Assembly: GCA_030527665.1 (NCBI GenBank)
Contig: JAUNAK010000011.1
Coordinates: 13,162-55,221 of the forward strand
DNA length: 42,060 nt
Source: Eubacteriales bacterium
GTDB lineage: Bacteria; Bacillota; Clostridia; Lachnospirales; Lachnospiraceae
Reading direction: 5' to 3'
Shown here: piece after piece, positions 15,849 to 23,873 of the stretch
Layout: every line of letters begins with the position of its first letter
How positions within the stretch are numbered: the first letter of the stretch is position 1
Made by a program: the position numbers and the translations under genes
Notes under the pieces: model-generated
Told to the model about the DNA's origin: nothing
The model's database searches: none
The model's input: the letters and a program-made list of their open reading frames with translations, nothing else

Positions 15849-17372
15849 TCAGGCAGCAGCCGCTGTTTTTTTGCGGATCACGAACAGTGCTGCGATCATA
15901 ACAACAACGCCGATTACCAGACAGATGATCGGGTTCTGTACAAAGCCGGCAATGATGAAGCTGACAAAACTGATGGCAGCTACAAACATTGCATACGGAA
16001 GCTGTGTTGCCACGTGGGTCACATGATCACACTGTGCACCGGCGGATGCCATGATGGTAGTATCCGAGATCGGAGAACAATGGTCACCGCAGACTGCACC
16101 GGCACAGCATGCAGAGATACCGATGATCAGCAGAGTAGAATCTGCCGGGAAGATCGCAGTAACGATCGGAATGAGGATACCGAAGGTTCCCCAGGAAGTA
16201 CCGGTTGCAAATGCAAGACCACAGGCTACCAGGAAGATGATGGCCGGCAGCATGCTGTACAGACCGGAAGCAGCACCTTCCATTACTCCGTGAATGTACT
16301 CGGCAGCACCCAGAGAGCTGGTCATGCTCTTCAGAGAAATTGCCAGAGTCAGGATCAGGATCGGCGGTACCATGTTGAAGAAACCGGTCTTTACACAATC
16401 CATAGCATCTTTAAAGGAAAGTACACGACGGGCAACCACATAAATAACGGTGAATACAAGAGCGATGATGCCGCCCCAGGGAAGACCGATAAATGCATCC
16501 GTGTTGCCGAATGCGCCAATGAAATTACCGGCATTATCTGTACCGCCCCATGCATCGGTTCCGAAGAAACCGCCGACATAAACCATACCAATGGTACAGA
16601 AAGTGATCAAAACAATGATCGGAATAACCAGATCGGCCAGTTTTCCCTTCGGATTGATTACTTTCTCTTCTTCAGAAAGCGGAAGTCCGCTGAGATCTCC
16701 ACCCTTTGCTTTCTCCTCATATTTTACCATTGTACCAAAATCAACGTTCATGACTGTGATAACAATGATGAAGATCAGTGTCAGCAGAGAATAGAAGTTG
16801 TACGGAATCGCCTGAATAAACAGCTGAATTCCGCTGATACCGGTATCCAGACCTTCTGCAGTAGAAGAAACAGCTGCTGCCCAGGAAGAGATTGGTGCGA
16901 TCATACAGATCGGAGCTGCTGTAGCATCGATCAGATATGCCAGTTTCTGGCGGGAGATCTTGTGGCTGTCGGTAACCGGACGCATAACAGAACCAACGGT
17001 CAGGCAGTTGAAATAGTCATCGATAAAGATCAGTACACCAAGAGCAAAGGTAGCCAGGCAGGCACCTGTTTTTGTCTTGATGTGTTTCTCTGCCCAGCGT
17101 CCGAACGCTGCGGAACCGCCGGAACGGTTGATCAGAGCAACGATAATTCCCAGAATTACCAGGAAGATAAAGATTCCGGCATTGTCGGAAACCGCCGGAA
17201 CCAGACCGTCATTGATGATTGCATCAACGGTAGCTACCGGCTGAAAACCGGTTACAAAAAGCGCACCCAGAACAACACCGATAAACAGAGAGCTGTAGGC
17301 CTCTTTGGTGATCAATGCAAGTGCGATCGCAAGGATGGGCGGTACCAGCGCCCAGAAGGTATTAACAAACAT
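15849..17372 (-). CDS. lysW: NhaC-family transporter under a lysine riboswitch, probable lysine transporter
   Basis: A 507-residue polytopic membrane protein of the NhaC (Na+/H+ antiporter) superfamily. Family motifs are visible: FIDDYFNCLTVGSVMRPVTD, ATGTSWGTFGILIPI, and CGDHCSPISDTTIMASAGAQ in a late membrane segment. About 11-12 hydrophobic segments can be counted. An upstream lysine riboswitch controls it; NhaC-type genes under lysine riboswitches have been predicted in comparative work to be lysine transporters (LysW), so lysine uptake is the best guess over sodium/proton exchange. I place the start at 17372 because AGAAGGGG lies just upstream; an ATG six codons earlier overlaps that ribosome site and has none of its own. 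It is monocistronic. Confidence 0.85.
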   Translation of the reverse strand: MFVNTFWALVPPILAIALALITKEAYSSLFIGVVLGALFVTGFQPVATVDAIINDGLVPAVSDNAGIFIFLVILGIIVALINRSGGSAAFGRWAEKHIKTKTGACLATFALGVLIFIDDYFNCLTVGSVMRPVTDSHKISRQKLAYLIDATAAPICMIAPISSWAAAVSSTAEGLDTGISGIQLFIQAIPYNFYSLLTLIFIIVITVMNVDFGTMVKYEEKAKGGDLSGLPLSEEEKVINPKGKLADLVIPIIVLITFCTIGMVYVGGFFGTDAWGGTDNAGNFIGAFGNTDAFIGLPWGGIIALVFTVIYVVARRVLSFKDAMDCVKTGFFNMVPPILILTLAISLKSMTSSLGAAEYIHGVMEGAASGLYSMLPAIIFLVACGLAFATGTSWGTFGILIPIVTAIFPADSTLLIIGISACCAGAVCGDHCSPISDTTIMASAGAQCDHVTHVATQLPYAMFVAAISFVSFIIAGFVQNPIICLVIGVVVMIAALFVIRKKTAAAA

Positions 17373-17501
17373 ATTCTTTCCCCTTCTCATTTTAAAAACA
17401 AGTCAACAGGTAATTTTTCGTTTCACGGAACCGCTGTTTTCTCCTATATGTCCCGCAATAAATACAGATGCAGCAGAGAAAGCACTGCAGATCAGAAAAC
17501 G

Positions 17502-17533
17502 AAAAAGGAGTCATGATATCCATCATGACTCCT
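17502..17533 (-). terminator. Riboswitch expression-platform terminator
   Basis: AGGAGTCATGAT (17506-17517) pairs with ATCATGACTCCT (17522-17533) with a four-base loop, and the minus strand continues with five T. It sits between the lysine aptamer and the transporter start. The motif TCATGAT also occurs at the 3' side of aptamer stem P1 (near 17553-17560). Since TCATGA is a palindrome, the two copies can pair with each other, giving a plausible antiterminator when lysine is absent. Confidence 0.88.
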
Positions 17534-17552
17534 GCAGTAATCCCTGAACAAG

Positions 17553-17730
17553 ATCATGACAGCACTCCGCATGATCTCTCATGCGACAGTTCGGCGGATA
17601 TTCTCCGACGACCCAGAAAAGCAATCGATCCGAATCCTCTATATAAAGAGCATCTTCTCTCCCTCTTCCCTTCGGCGGCATTGCCTTTTGCTCACTTGCT
17701 ACTCATCGTTGCCGCGCCTCTATCAGACTT
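17553..17730 (-). ncRNA. Lysine riboswitch (L box) aptamer
   Basis: Read on the minus strand, the region carries the conserved lysine-aptamer elements in order: GATAGAGGCGCG, ATGAGTAG, GCCGCCGAAGGG, CTGGGTCGTCGG, CCGCCGAACTGTC and CATGCGGAGTGCTGTC, the last pairing with GATAG to close P1. The order and spacing match the known five-helix fold. A promoter lies directly upstream and a terminator directly downstream, followed by the NhaC-family gene. Lysine binding should stabilise P1 and favour termination, turning the transporter off when lysine is plentiful. Confidence 0.95.
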
Positions 17731-17738
17731 CTAATCAG

Positions 17739-17766
17739 ACTATATACCTTTTCTACACTTTGTCAA
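17739..17766 (-). promoter_or_regulatory. Promoter of the lysine riboswitch transcript
   Basis: A consensus -35 TTGACA (17761-17766) and -10 TATAGT (17739-17744) are separated by 16 bases on the minus strand. The start point would be near 17732, a few bases ahead of the aptamer P1 strand. It lies just beyond the stop codon of the upstream DUF2975-HTH gene. Confidence 0.85.
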
Positions 17767-17778
17767 GCCGTTAAAGAC

Positions 17779-18591
17779 TTACTCTTCCTGCTTTTCCTTA
17801 CTTTCCGTCGGATCGTATTCCAGAATATCTCCCGGCTGGCAGTTTAATGCCCTGCAGATTGCTTCCAGTGTTGAAAAGCGAACCGCATTTACCTTTCCCG
17901 TCTTCAATTTCGACAGGTTTACATTGGTGATCCCCACCTGCTCGGCCAGTTCGTTCAGGGAGATCTTCCGATCCGCCATCATTCGGTCCAACCGCACGAT
18001 TATTTTTCCCATATTGCTATGCCCCGCTTTCCGAATGCATGTATAAACCGTCTCGTCCACTTCTTCCTGCAGTGCACATCCGTAATCCATAATACAGTAG
18101 ATGCACCAGAGGAATAATCCGAGGATCAGCCCCAGACCCAGACCAACAAAAATGGTAACCAGAACTGTCACGGCAATGAAAGTTCTCTTCAGTGTTCGAA
18201 GAACCTCCTCACCGAAAGGACTGCCGCTGTTCTCAAATGTCATAAACAGCTTACAGATCTGCCGGAAGATCACCGCACAGATCAGGCAGACTACTGCACC
18301 GAACAAACACTCAATAGCAAATACTTCCGCAAAATATCCCGCATCCTTCAATTCCTGCACATCCATCTTCAAGCTCAGCACTCCGTTCAGCTGGATATTC
18401 TCAACGGTGATCTGCTCTCCGGAAGCTGCAAGCGCAGTATTGATATCCGCCCGCTTGCAGAAGCAGATCAGAGCACCGACCAGACACAGGATCACTGCCA
18501 CTGTGAGTATGATCGACAAAACATTTGTCACGCTCTTTGCTGTCTTACAGCTCTTTTTTACCTTCTGTAATTTCATCTCCTGTTTATTCAT
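17779..18591 (-). CDS. DUF2975-like membrane protein fused to an XRE/YozG-type HTH domain
   Basis: A 270-residue protein with two parts. The N-terminal half has membrane segments near residues 22-45, 88-110 and 136-165, resembling DUF2975 membrane proteins. The C-terminal 65-70 residues are a helix-turn-helix of the HTH_26/YozG type (MGKIIVRLDRMMADRKISL, then NELAEQVGITNVNLSKLKTG and CRALNCQPGDILEY). In most Firmicutes these two functions are separate adjacent genes; here they are one polypeptide, so a DNA-binding domain would be tethered to the membrane on its cytoplasmic side. Targets and signal are unknown. Inverted repeats just above its candidate promoter may be its own operator. A GAGGG ribosome site precedes the ATG. 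Confidence 0.82.
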   Translation of the reverse strand: MNKQEMKLQKVKKSCKTAKSVTNVLSIILTVAVILCLVGALICFCKRADINTALAASGEQITVENIQLNGVLSLKMDVQELKDAGYFAEVFAIECLFGAVVCLICAVIFRQICKLFMTFENSGSPFGEEVLRTLKRTFIAVTVLVTIFVGLGLGLILGLFLWCIYCIMDYGCALQEEVDETVYTCIRKAGHSNMGKIIVRLDRMMADRKISLNELAEQVGITNVNLSKLKTGKVNAVRFSTLEAICRALNCQPGDILEYDPTESKEKQEE

Positions 18592-18799
18592 AGCATTCCC
18601 TCACCTGATTCTGTACCGATTCCGCTTACATGATTCGTGTTTGCACTTGCATGCCCTTTGTTTGCACGCACATGCTTCACGCTTGTACTTGCCAAATGTA
18701 TGTTTTCACGGCACATCTGCACATAAAACTCCGATCGTGCCATGCGCCTCAGGATGCACAGCACAAACCATTGGTTGACATTACATATCTCAGCTGATG

Positions 18800-18879
18800 A
18801 CTATACAGTAACCGATATTGTTATCTTTGTCAATAATCTTTTATCGTTTTTCGATAATCTTTTTATCTTTTACAGATAA
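18800..18879 (-). promoter_or_regulatory. Candidate promoter region and paired operators of the DUF2975-HTH gene
   Basis: On the minus strand TTGACA lies at 18828-18833 and TATAGT at 18800-18805, but the 22-base spacer is too long for a simple sigma-A promoter, so the site may need an activator or the true -10 may differ. Immediately upstream are two inverted repeats, TTATCG-5-CGATAA (18841-18857) and TTATCT-5-AGATAA (18863-18879), with centres 22 bp apart (two helical turns). These are plausible binding sites for a dimeric HTH protein. Confidence 0.45.
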
Positions 18880-18913
18880 TCAGGAATGAAACGTTTCTTC
18901 TCTGCGAAATAAA

Positions 18914-18944
18914 AAATAAGCGCCAGCAATGCTGACGCCTATTT
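18914..18944 (-). terminator. Terminator downstream of a truncated gene
   Basis: AAATAAGCGCCAGC and GCTGACGCCTATTT pair (two G-U or mismatched positions), with a run of T following on the minus strand. It sits one base beyond the stop codon of the fragment at 18946-19105. Confidence 0.75.
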
Positions 18945-18945
18945 C

Positions 18946-19105
18946 TTATAACCATTGAAAATCAAGAGTGTACGCCTGATCGACGCACGGGGAAGATCGG
19001 ATGTTGGAGGTTTCCGCTTCCTTGATTTGAAGCTTACTACTGCCCATGAAATGTGTCAAGTATTCCGCATTCGCCTCGTGGTTGAAATCGACAGAACAGA
19101 GGATT
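18946..19105 (-). pseudogene. Possible 3' fragment of a lost gene
   Basis: About 52 codons stay open on the minus strand, reading ILCSVDFNHEANAEYLTHFMG and ending FQWL-stop, with a terminator right after the stop codon. There is no start codon with a ribosome site; the frame is closed upstream by a TAA inside the CRISPR-like repeat at 19097-19125. The pairing of a stop codon with an immediate terminator suggests the tail of a former gene cut off by rearrangement. I do not recognise the protein, and a chance open frame is possible. Confidence 0.35.
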
Positions 19106-19190
19106 CCTTATAGGTAAGATCGAACGTTTATGAAAGTCCTTATTGTGGCAGCAGTGATTTTGTTTCAATTCCTTATAGGTAAGATCGAAC
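19097..19190 (-). CRISPR. Two-repeat CRISPR remnant
   Basis: A 29-base repeat at 19162-19190 (GTTTCAATTCCTTATAGGTA then AGATCGAAC) resembles type I-B/III repeats of Firmicutes. A second copy at 19097-19125 matches over its last 23 bases (ATTCCTTATAGGTAAGAT and on) but is degenerate at the other end. They are separated by a 36-base unique spacer (19126-19161), normal CRISPR geometry. Such repeats are usually transcribed so that they end in ATTGAAAC, that is, on the minus strand here; the degenerate copy then sits at the far end, as is usual for terminal repeats. No cas gene is in the window, so this is probably a relic. Confidence 0.72.
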
Positions 19191-19285
19191 CATGCTCCCT
19201 TCCTTTCAACATTCCATAAAACACGCAGAAACAGTTGCATGTCACAGCTGAAAATTCACGATATTTTACCTCAATCCGATAACTC

Positions 19286-19330
19286 CCGTCAGCTTAGCAA
19301 TATGCCAAAGCTGACGGGAGCTATTTTTTT
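19286..19330 (+). terminator. Strong hairpin with T run on the plus strand
   Basis: CTCCCGTCAGCTT pairs perfectly with AAGCTGACGGGAG (13 bp), followed on the plus strand by CTATTTTTTT. No plus-strand gene is evident before it. It lies between the two parts of the CRISPR relic and may be left from a lost gene. Confidence 0.75.
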
Positions 19331-19363
19331 CTATATCTTTACCACAAAATACGGAAATACTAC

Positions 19364-19393
19364 GTTTTTAATTCCCTGGGGATAAGATCGAAC
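19364..19393. repeat. Diverged third CRISPR-like repeat
   Basis: GTTTTTAATTCCCTGGGGAT followed by AAGATCGAAC shares both ends and the ATTCC and AAGATCGAAC blocks with the repeat at 19162-19190, but differs in the middle and is one base longer. It lies 173 bases away with no intact repeat between, so it is probably another scar of a once longer array or of a different one. Confidence 0.55.
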
Positions 19394-19467
19394 TTCCACC
19401 CGGATTCCATCCGGAAAATCCAATGCTCAATGTAATATCTGACTTTTGTCCCGTCGGATTTTTCCGG

Positions 19468-20262
19468 TTACAGCAGCATCAGTGTGCCGATCAGATTCAC
19501 GGCAAACTCCATTGGCAGATCATAGGGAAGGTTATGATAGCCCGGATAATAGACCGGTTCCTTTCCCAGATCGTTGGCGATATGAACCGCCGCATGATAA
19601 TAGACAGTTCCCTCACTTTTCTCTCCTGCAGAGATCGTGATCTTGTCCCGCATGGATTCGAAGGCAGCCCGGTCCGGATGATACTGCAGCATGCCGGGGA
19701 ATTCCTGGGTCAGTGCATACTCGTGGTTTCCCATCTCCCGTCTGGAGATCTCCGGTGTACGACGCGGAGACCGGCTGTCAAAAGAATTGATATGCTGGGC
19801 AAATTTCAGGATCGCCGTTGTATATTTCCGCTTCCCGATCCGCTCCATCATTTCATCCACCCACTGCTTTACCTCCGGAATCTCCTCGGCCATCTCACCG
19901 AGAACCGCCGGCTCAAACATGATCAGATGCTTCACCCGTTCCGGATAACGAATCAGAAAATACTGTCCGATCACCGCACCTGCACTGGCACCGAAGATAT
20001 AGGCACTGTCGATCTGCAGATGATCCATCAGATCCCGCACATCTTCGATCTGCTCATCCATGGAAAAATGCCGCTCACCCTTGCAGGTACTTCTTGAGTT
20101 TCCTCTTCTGTCAAATGTAATAACGGTATAGTATCTTCCCAGCAGCTCCGCGGCTGCCTTGTACAGTTCCGAATCCACGATCACTCCGTGAATGAGGATC
20201 AGCGGTTCACCGCTGCCGGTCACTTCATAATATAATGAGACATCCTCCTTTTCCAGATACAT
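19468..20262 (-). CDS. Alpha/beta-fold hydrolase
   Basis: A 264-residue cytosolic alpha/beta hydrolase. An oxyanion HG motif is at residues 25-26 (LILIHG), the nucleophile elbow GASAG places Ser93 as the catalytic residue, and His in PGYHNLPYD near the C-terminus is the likely third member of the triad. TFDRRGNSRS is typical of the family. The substrate is unknown; esterase, lactonase and peptidase relatives look alike. The start at 20262 has AAGGAAG upstream, while an in-frame ATG 12 codons earlier lies inside a hairpin. It is the last gene of a closely spaced set with the two secreted DUF5648 proteins and the MATE exporter, but a stable hairpin precedes it. Confidence 0.87.
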   Translation of the reverse strand: MYLEKEDVSLYYEVTGSGEPLILIHGVIVDSELYKAAAELLGRYYTVITFDRRGNSRSTCKGERHFSMDEQIEDVRDLMDHLQIDSAYIFGASAGAVIGQYFLIRYPERVKHLIMFEPAVLGEMAEEIPEVKQWVDEMMERIGKRKYTTAILKFAQHINSFDSRSPRRTPEISRREMGNHEYALTQEFPGMLQYHPDRAAFESMRDKITISAGEKSEGTVYYHAAVHIANDLGKEPVYYPGYHNLPYDLPMEFAVNLIGTLMLL

Positions 20263-20287
20263 GTTTTGCTTCCTTTCCCGATTATTA

Positions 20288-20328
20288 AGTCCGGCCATCT
20301 CCGCCTGAAACGGCGGGATGCCCGGACT
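20288..20328 (-). terminator. Hairpin between secreted protein gene and hydrolase
   Basis: AGTCCGG (20288-20294) pairs with CCGGACT (20322-20328), with an inner CCGCCTG/CGGCGGG stem. Read on the minus strand it is followed only by TAATAATC, so it is a weak terminator or a processing/attenuation hairpin rather than a clear stop. Confidence 0.5.
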
Positions 20329-20341
20329 CTTTGCTGCTGTA

Positions 20342-22573
20342 TTATTCGGTAGCTGTACCGTACCAGCCGATTCCCTCTGCTTTCCATCCGAGCTTCACCA
20401 GATAGTCGTTCTCTGACTTGCTTACCGTGTAGTTATGTGTTCCTGTCTTAGCATTGGGATTATACTGCCGATAAAGAGGAACGCGTTTCTGCACATCGGA
20501 ATACCAGCCGATTCCTTCGTATTTCCATCCGTTCTTGACAAGGAAATTCTTTTCCGACTTCTTGGTCGTGTAATGATGATCGCCGGCATTGGCATTGTAG
20601 AGTCGATATACCGGTGCTGTGGATTTCTTCGGTCCGATCCAGCCAACGCCTTCATATTTCCATCCGCTCTTAACAAGGTGATTTTTCTCACCTGCGGAAG
20701 CGGTATAGAAGTGCTCGCCGCTGTTCGGATTATACAGACGATACATTACTTCCAGATCTCCGGCGTCATTGACAGCAGCATCTGCATCCTCGCTGCGGAA
20801 CTGGATCGTCGGGAACAGACGCTTCTTATAACGATAGGTCACATTTGTGGCCGATGAATCCAGCTTGCTTGTCCATCCGGTCTGCTTGGTCCAGGTCGTT
20901 GTTGTTACCTTCTGACGATTCTGATAAATGTTCATTCGATACCAGACATTTGACCGGCTGCCGTGTGATCCGTAAGCACCGTCACAGGTCGAACCGGACT
21001 GGCATCCAACATTCAGAATGTAGCACGGAATATTTACGCTGTCGTCATCGTGAAGCTGCTTCTGAATGGAAACACTGTTCACATCCCTGATACTGTCAAA
21101 ATGGTTATACGGATCAACAAAGGCATAATTTACGCGATTGCCTGCGCCGCCTCCGCAGAAGTGATAGTAATAGTAGCCGACCAGCCTCTTGGTATCACTT
21201 TCATTTACCGTTGTATATTCTTCGTAGGTTCCGCCCACATTCTGCCATACAGATCCTCCGGATGTCTTTTTCCATCCGGATCCCGGCGATGTTTCCTGTA
21301 CTCGCTGGATCGTACCTTTGTATTCGATAATATACCGGTCACTGGTTATTCCGCTCGGAAGTTTGGAGGAATAGGTCCAGGAAGTATAGCTTACTGCCGG
21401 ATCCACATAATCGTCATTCTTCTTTGCTCCGCAAACCGTACAGGTATAGATCGTATATCCCTGTGCTTTTTTTGTCGGTGCCACAACTTTTGTCTTCTTA
21501 TACTTGTGTGAGGTCTTGGCAATTGCCTCTGTATAGGAATTACCGCAGCTGCATGTATAGGTACGAACACCTGCTGCCTTACAGGTTGCAGCTTTTGTCA
21601 CTTTGCTTGTGTAGCTGTGTGTATGCAGCGGCTGAAGAAGCGATGCATAGTTATCGGCATGAACAAACCAGTCAATATACTTTTTCTCATAATAGTGATC
21701 CCAGCGAATCATACAGTTATAGGAAGCACCGCTCCGATCCAGATTGCATTCCGCTGCAGTGAAGCCATTATTGTCAACGGCAATGACTACGCAGAAATGG
21801 CCGCCGCCGTTGATGGACACAAAGTCACCGGGACTCAGATTCTGCTTATCTGTTCGCTGCGTATGTCCGGCAACATGCTCACCTGTCAGATCATAAAACA
21901 CCTTGTTGGCATAGCCTTTGCACTGTATTGCTCCGTCAAAAGCATTGCAGTCATACTGACCGTTTGCCGGCTGACCGTTATGCGTCGCACAGGGAGTCGT
22001 CGTAATAGAATCTCCGTAGGAATTATTCCAGTTCCGCAGCAGATTATCTCCTCTCTGCCATTCCGCCCATACCTGGTGGTTCCAATACCATCCGCCCGGA
22101 AACTTCGCTCTTTCTTTCTGAAATCTATCTTCCAGAATCGTTCCTTTCAGCAGTGGATCTTCTTCCATTTCCACTTCGACGATATCCAGTTCTTCCTCAT
22201 CATCGTCTTCATTTTCCGAAGAATCCTCTTTATCGTCCTCTATCTTTTCTTCTGTATCTTCGGACACTGCTGTATCCGACTTTTTCTCTTCGGCTTTCTC
22301 CGGATCTGCTTCTTCCGTTTTCTTCTCTTCTGCATCAGCAGAAGCCTTTCCATCATCCGCCGGCTCTTCTTCGGCATCCGACAGCTCCGCAGCATCGTTC
22401 GTCTCGGAAACAACGAGATCTGCTGCATCTGTTTCCGTAAGTTCTGCATCACTGTTCTCTTCTGCAGCTTCTGCAGCAGATACTTCTGCCGATTCATCCG
22501 CAAAAGCGGATACCGGGCTGAGCATCATCGCTGCAGCCATTCCCAGTACAAGTGCTTTTTTCCAGATTTTCAC
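20342..22573 (-). CDS. Secreted protein with cysteine-peptidase-like domain and DUF5648 repeats
   Basis: A 743-residue exported protein. A signal peptide (about 1-25, cleavage after SAFA) is followed by an acidic low-complexity spacer (27-145). A domain at about 150-320 looks like a CHAP or NlpC/P60-type papain fold: Cys218 in QCKGYANKVFYDL, His259 in GGGHFCVVIAV and ECN near 275-277 are the likely catalytic residues. Then come two Cys-containing repeats (TYTCSCG, IYTCTVCG), a Tyr/Trp-rich region, and three DUF5648 repeats (609-743, consensus YRLYNPNxGxHxYT and GWKYEGIGWY). It may act on peptidoglycan or a host polymer; that is inference. Translation probably starts at GTG (22573), seven bases after AAGGGG, not at the ATG six codons upstream. 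Confidence 0.8.
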   Translation of the reverse strand: MKIWKKALVLGMAAAMMLSPVSAFADESAEVSAAEAAEENSDAELTETDAADLVVSETNDAAELSDAEEEPADDGKASADAEEKKTEEADPEKAEEKKSDTAVSEDTEEKIEDDKEDSSENEDDDEEELDIVEVEMEEDPLLKGTILEDRFQKERAKFPGGWYWNHQVWAEWQRGDNLLRNWNNSYGDSITTTPCATHNGQPANGQYDCNAFDGAIQCKGYANKVFYDLTGEHVAGHTQRTDKQNLSPGDFVSINGGGHFCVVIAVDNNGFTAAECNLDRSGASYNCMIRWDHYYEKKYIDWFVHADNYASLLQPLHTHSYTSKVTKAATCKAAGVRTYTCSCGNSYTEAIAKTSHKYKKTKVVAPTKKAQGYTIYTCTVCGAKKNDDYVDPAVSYTSWTYSSKLPSGITSDRYIIEYKGTIQRVQETSPGSGWKKTSGGSVWQNVGGTYEEYTTVNESDTKRLVGYYYYHFCGGGAGNRVNYAFVDPYNHFDSIRDVNSVSIQKQLHDDDSVNIPCYILNVGCQSGSTCDGAYGSHGSRSNVWYRMNIYQNRQKVTTTTWTKQTGWTSKLDSSATNVTYRYKKRLFPTIQFRSEDADAAVNDAGDLEVMYRLYNPNSGEHFYTASAGEKNHLVKSGWKYEGVGWIGPKKSTAPVYRLYNANAGDHHYTTKKSEKNFLVKNGWKYEGIGWYSDVQKRVPLYRQYNPNAKTGTHNYTVSKSENDYLVKLGWKAEGIGWYGTATE

Positions 22574-22652
22574 AAGCTTTCCCCTTCTCATATTTTCTGT
22601 TTTCAGTCTATTTCAGGCATCGCTTCCTTCTTCCGTCAGCTCAATTACCTGC

Positions 22653-23846
22653 TTATTCCCAGGGCATTTTCAGCAGAAATGCTGCCGATACTGCCTCTCC
22701 TGGTCCGATCGAATAGGAACTTGCCTGGAAACCGGGTGCTCCGTGGTCGGTGAAATCCTTGCCATATCGAAGGACAGAAATATTGGATACCTCACAGTTG
22801 GTATCTCCGTTAAAATGCGGAATATAGGCATTCTTTTCTGCAGTCAGCAGTTTTGTTTTGTACTGACCGATCAGTGTGTCATTTACATATGCACGCATGT
22901 ATCCGGAATCAAAGTACTGCACCTTCAGGCGGGATGTTCCACCGTTCGGGATCGCCGGATATGCCGTATGCACCGAATAGAACTGCTCACCATAGACATT
23001 GGATTTTGCCGGGAAGTTGATCGTTGTCGCATTGATCCGTCCCTGTGCATACCGCTGGTCGTTACCCTTCTGGTAGTGAAGGGTAATTCCGATCTGCCCC
23101 TCCTGATATCCGGAACCGGCAACAACAAACTGCACGGAATAATCATCCGTAGTTCCTGTCATCTTCACGTCTGCAGCAAATTCAAACGCCGGCAGTTCAT
23201 TTCCGGAGAACTGATCAAAGGGCTTGTCGCTGTACAGCAGACGATAGGATCCGTCAATGAGTTCCTCTCCGCCGCCGGGTCCGACTATATTTACATCGAC
23301 CGGAACACTTACGGTGTAGGTCTCTTTTTTGTCCATGACCTTCCAGGCAACCGCATCGTGCATCCATCCGTTTTTGAGCAGAAAATCCTGCTCACCGCGG
23401 GACATCGTATAATTATGTGCACCGGATTCCGCATTCGGATTATAGGCAACATAGAGGTTCTTGTCTCCTTTGGAATAAAAAACCGGATTTCCGCCATAAT
23501 CCAGACTCCAGCCTAACCGTACCAGATAATCCGCTTCTCCCTTGCTCTTTGTATAATAATGATCGCCGCCTTTGGCATTTGGGTTGTACAGACGATAGAC
23601 CGGATCCCCGGACAGCGCCGTATACCAGCCGATGCCCTCATCCTGCCATCCCAGGCGTACGCAGTTTTTTGCTTCCCCTTCGGTAATCGTGTACAGATGC
23701 TCTCCGGTATTCGGATTATAGATTCGATAAACCGGAACGCTCTCCTCACTGGCCTCTGCTTCTGCCGGATGAACAGCCATACCGCCTCCGACAACCGCCA
23801 TCATGCAGATACCTGCCATGATGCGTTTAAAAAATCGTTTCTTCAT
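22653..23846 (-). CDS. Secreted DUF5648-repeat protein with beta-sandwich C-terminus
   Basis: A 397-residue exported protein. A signal peptide (1-30, MKKRFFKRIMAGICMMAVVG with an Ala-rich cleavage region) leads into three to four DUF5648 repeats (37-172: YRIYNPNTGEHLYT, YRLYNPNAKGGDHYYT, YVAYNPNAESGAHNYT, each followed by a GW motif). Residues 190-397 lack Cys and alternate hydrophobic and polar positions (YSVQFVVAGSGY, RLKVQYFDSGYMRAYVNDTL), fitting a lectin-like jelly-roll sandwich. The role may be surface glycan binding, by inference. AAAGGAG lies upstream of the start. It follows the MATE gene by 27 bp and precedes the next secreted gene by 79 bp. Confidence 0.8.
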   Translation of the reverse strand: MKKRFFKRIMAGICMMAVVGGGMAVHPAEAEASEESVPVYRIYNPNTGEHLYTITEGEAKNCVRLGWQDEGIGWYTALSGDPVYRLYNPNAKGGDHYYTKSKGEADYLVRLGWSLDYGGNPVFYSKGDKNLYVAYNPNAESGAHNYTMSRGEQDFLLKNGWMHDAVAWKVMDKKETYTVSVPVDVNIVGPGGGEELIDGSYRLLYSDKPFDQFSGNELPAFEFAADVKMTGTTDDYSVQFVVAGSGYQEGQIGITLHYQKGNDQRYAQGRINATTINFPAKSNVYGEQFYSVHTAYPAIPNGGTSRLKVQYFDSGYMRAYVNDTLIGQYKTKLLTAEKNAYIPHFNGDTNCEVSNISVLRYGKDFTDHGAPGFQASSYSIGPGEAVSAAFLLKMPWE

Positions 23847-23873
23847 ATTTTTTCTCCTTTCAGGATCCGTTTG

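Noticed and set aside
19097-19190. A functional CRISPR-Cas system
   Set aside because: Only two repeats, one of them degenerate, and no cas genes within the window.
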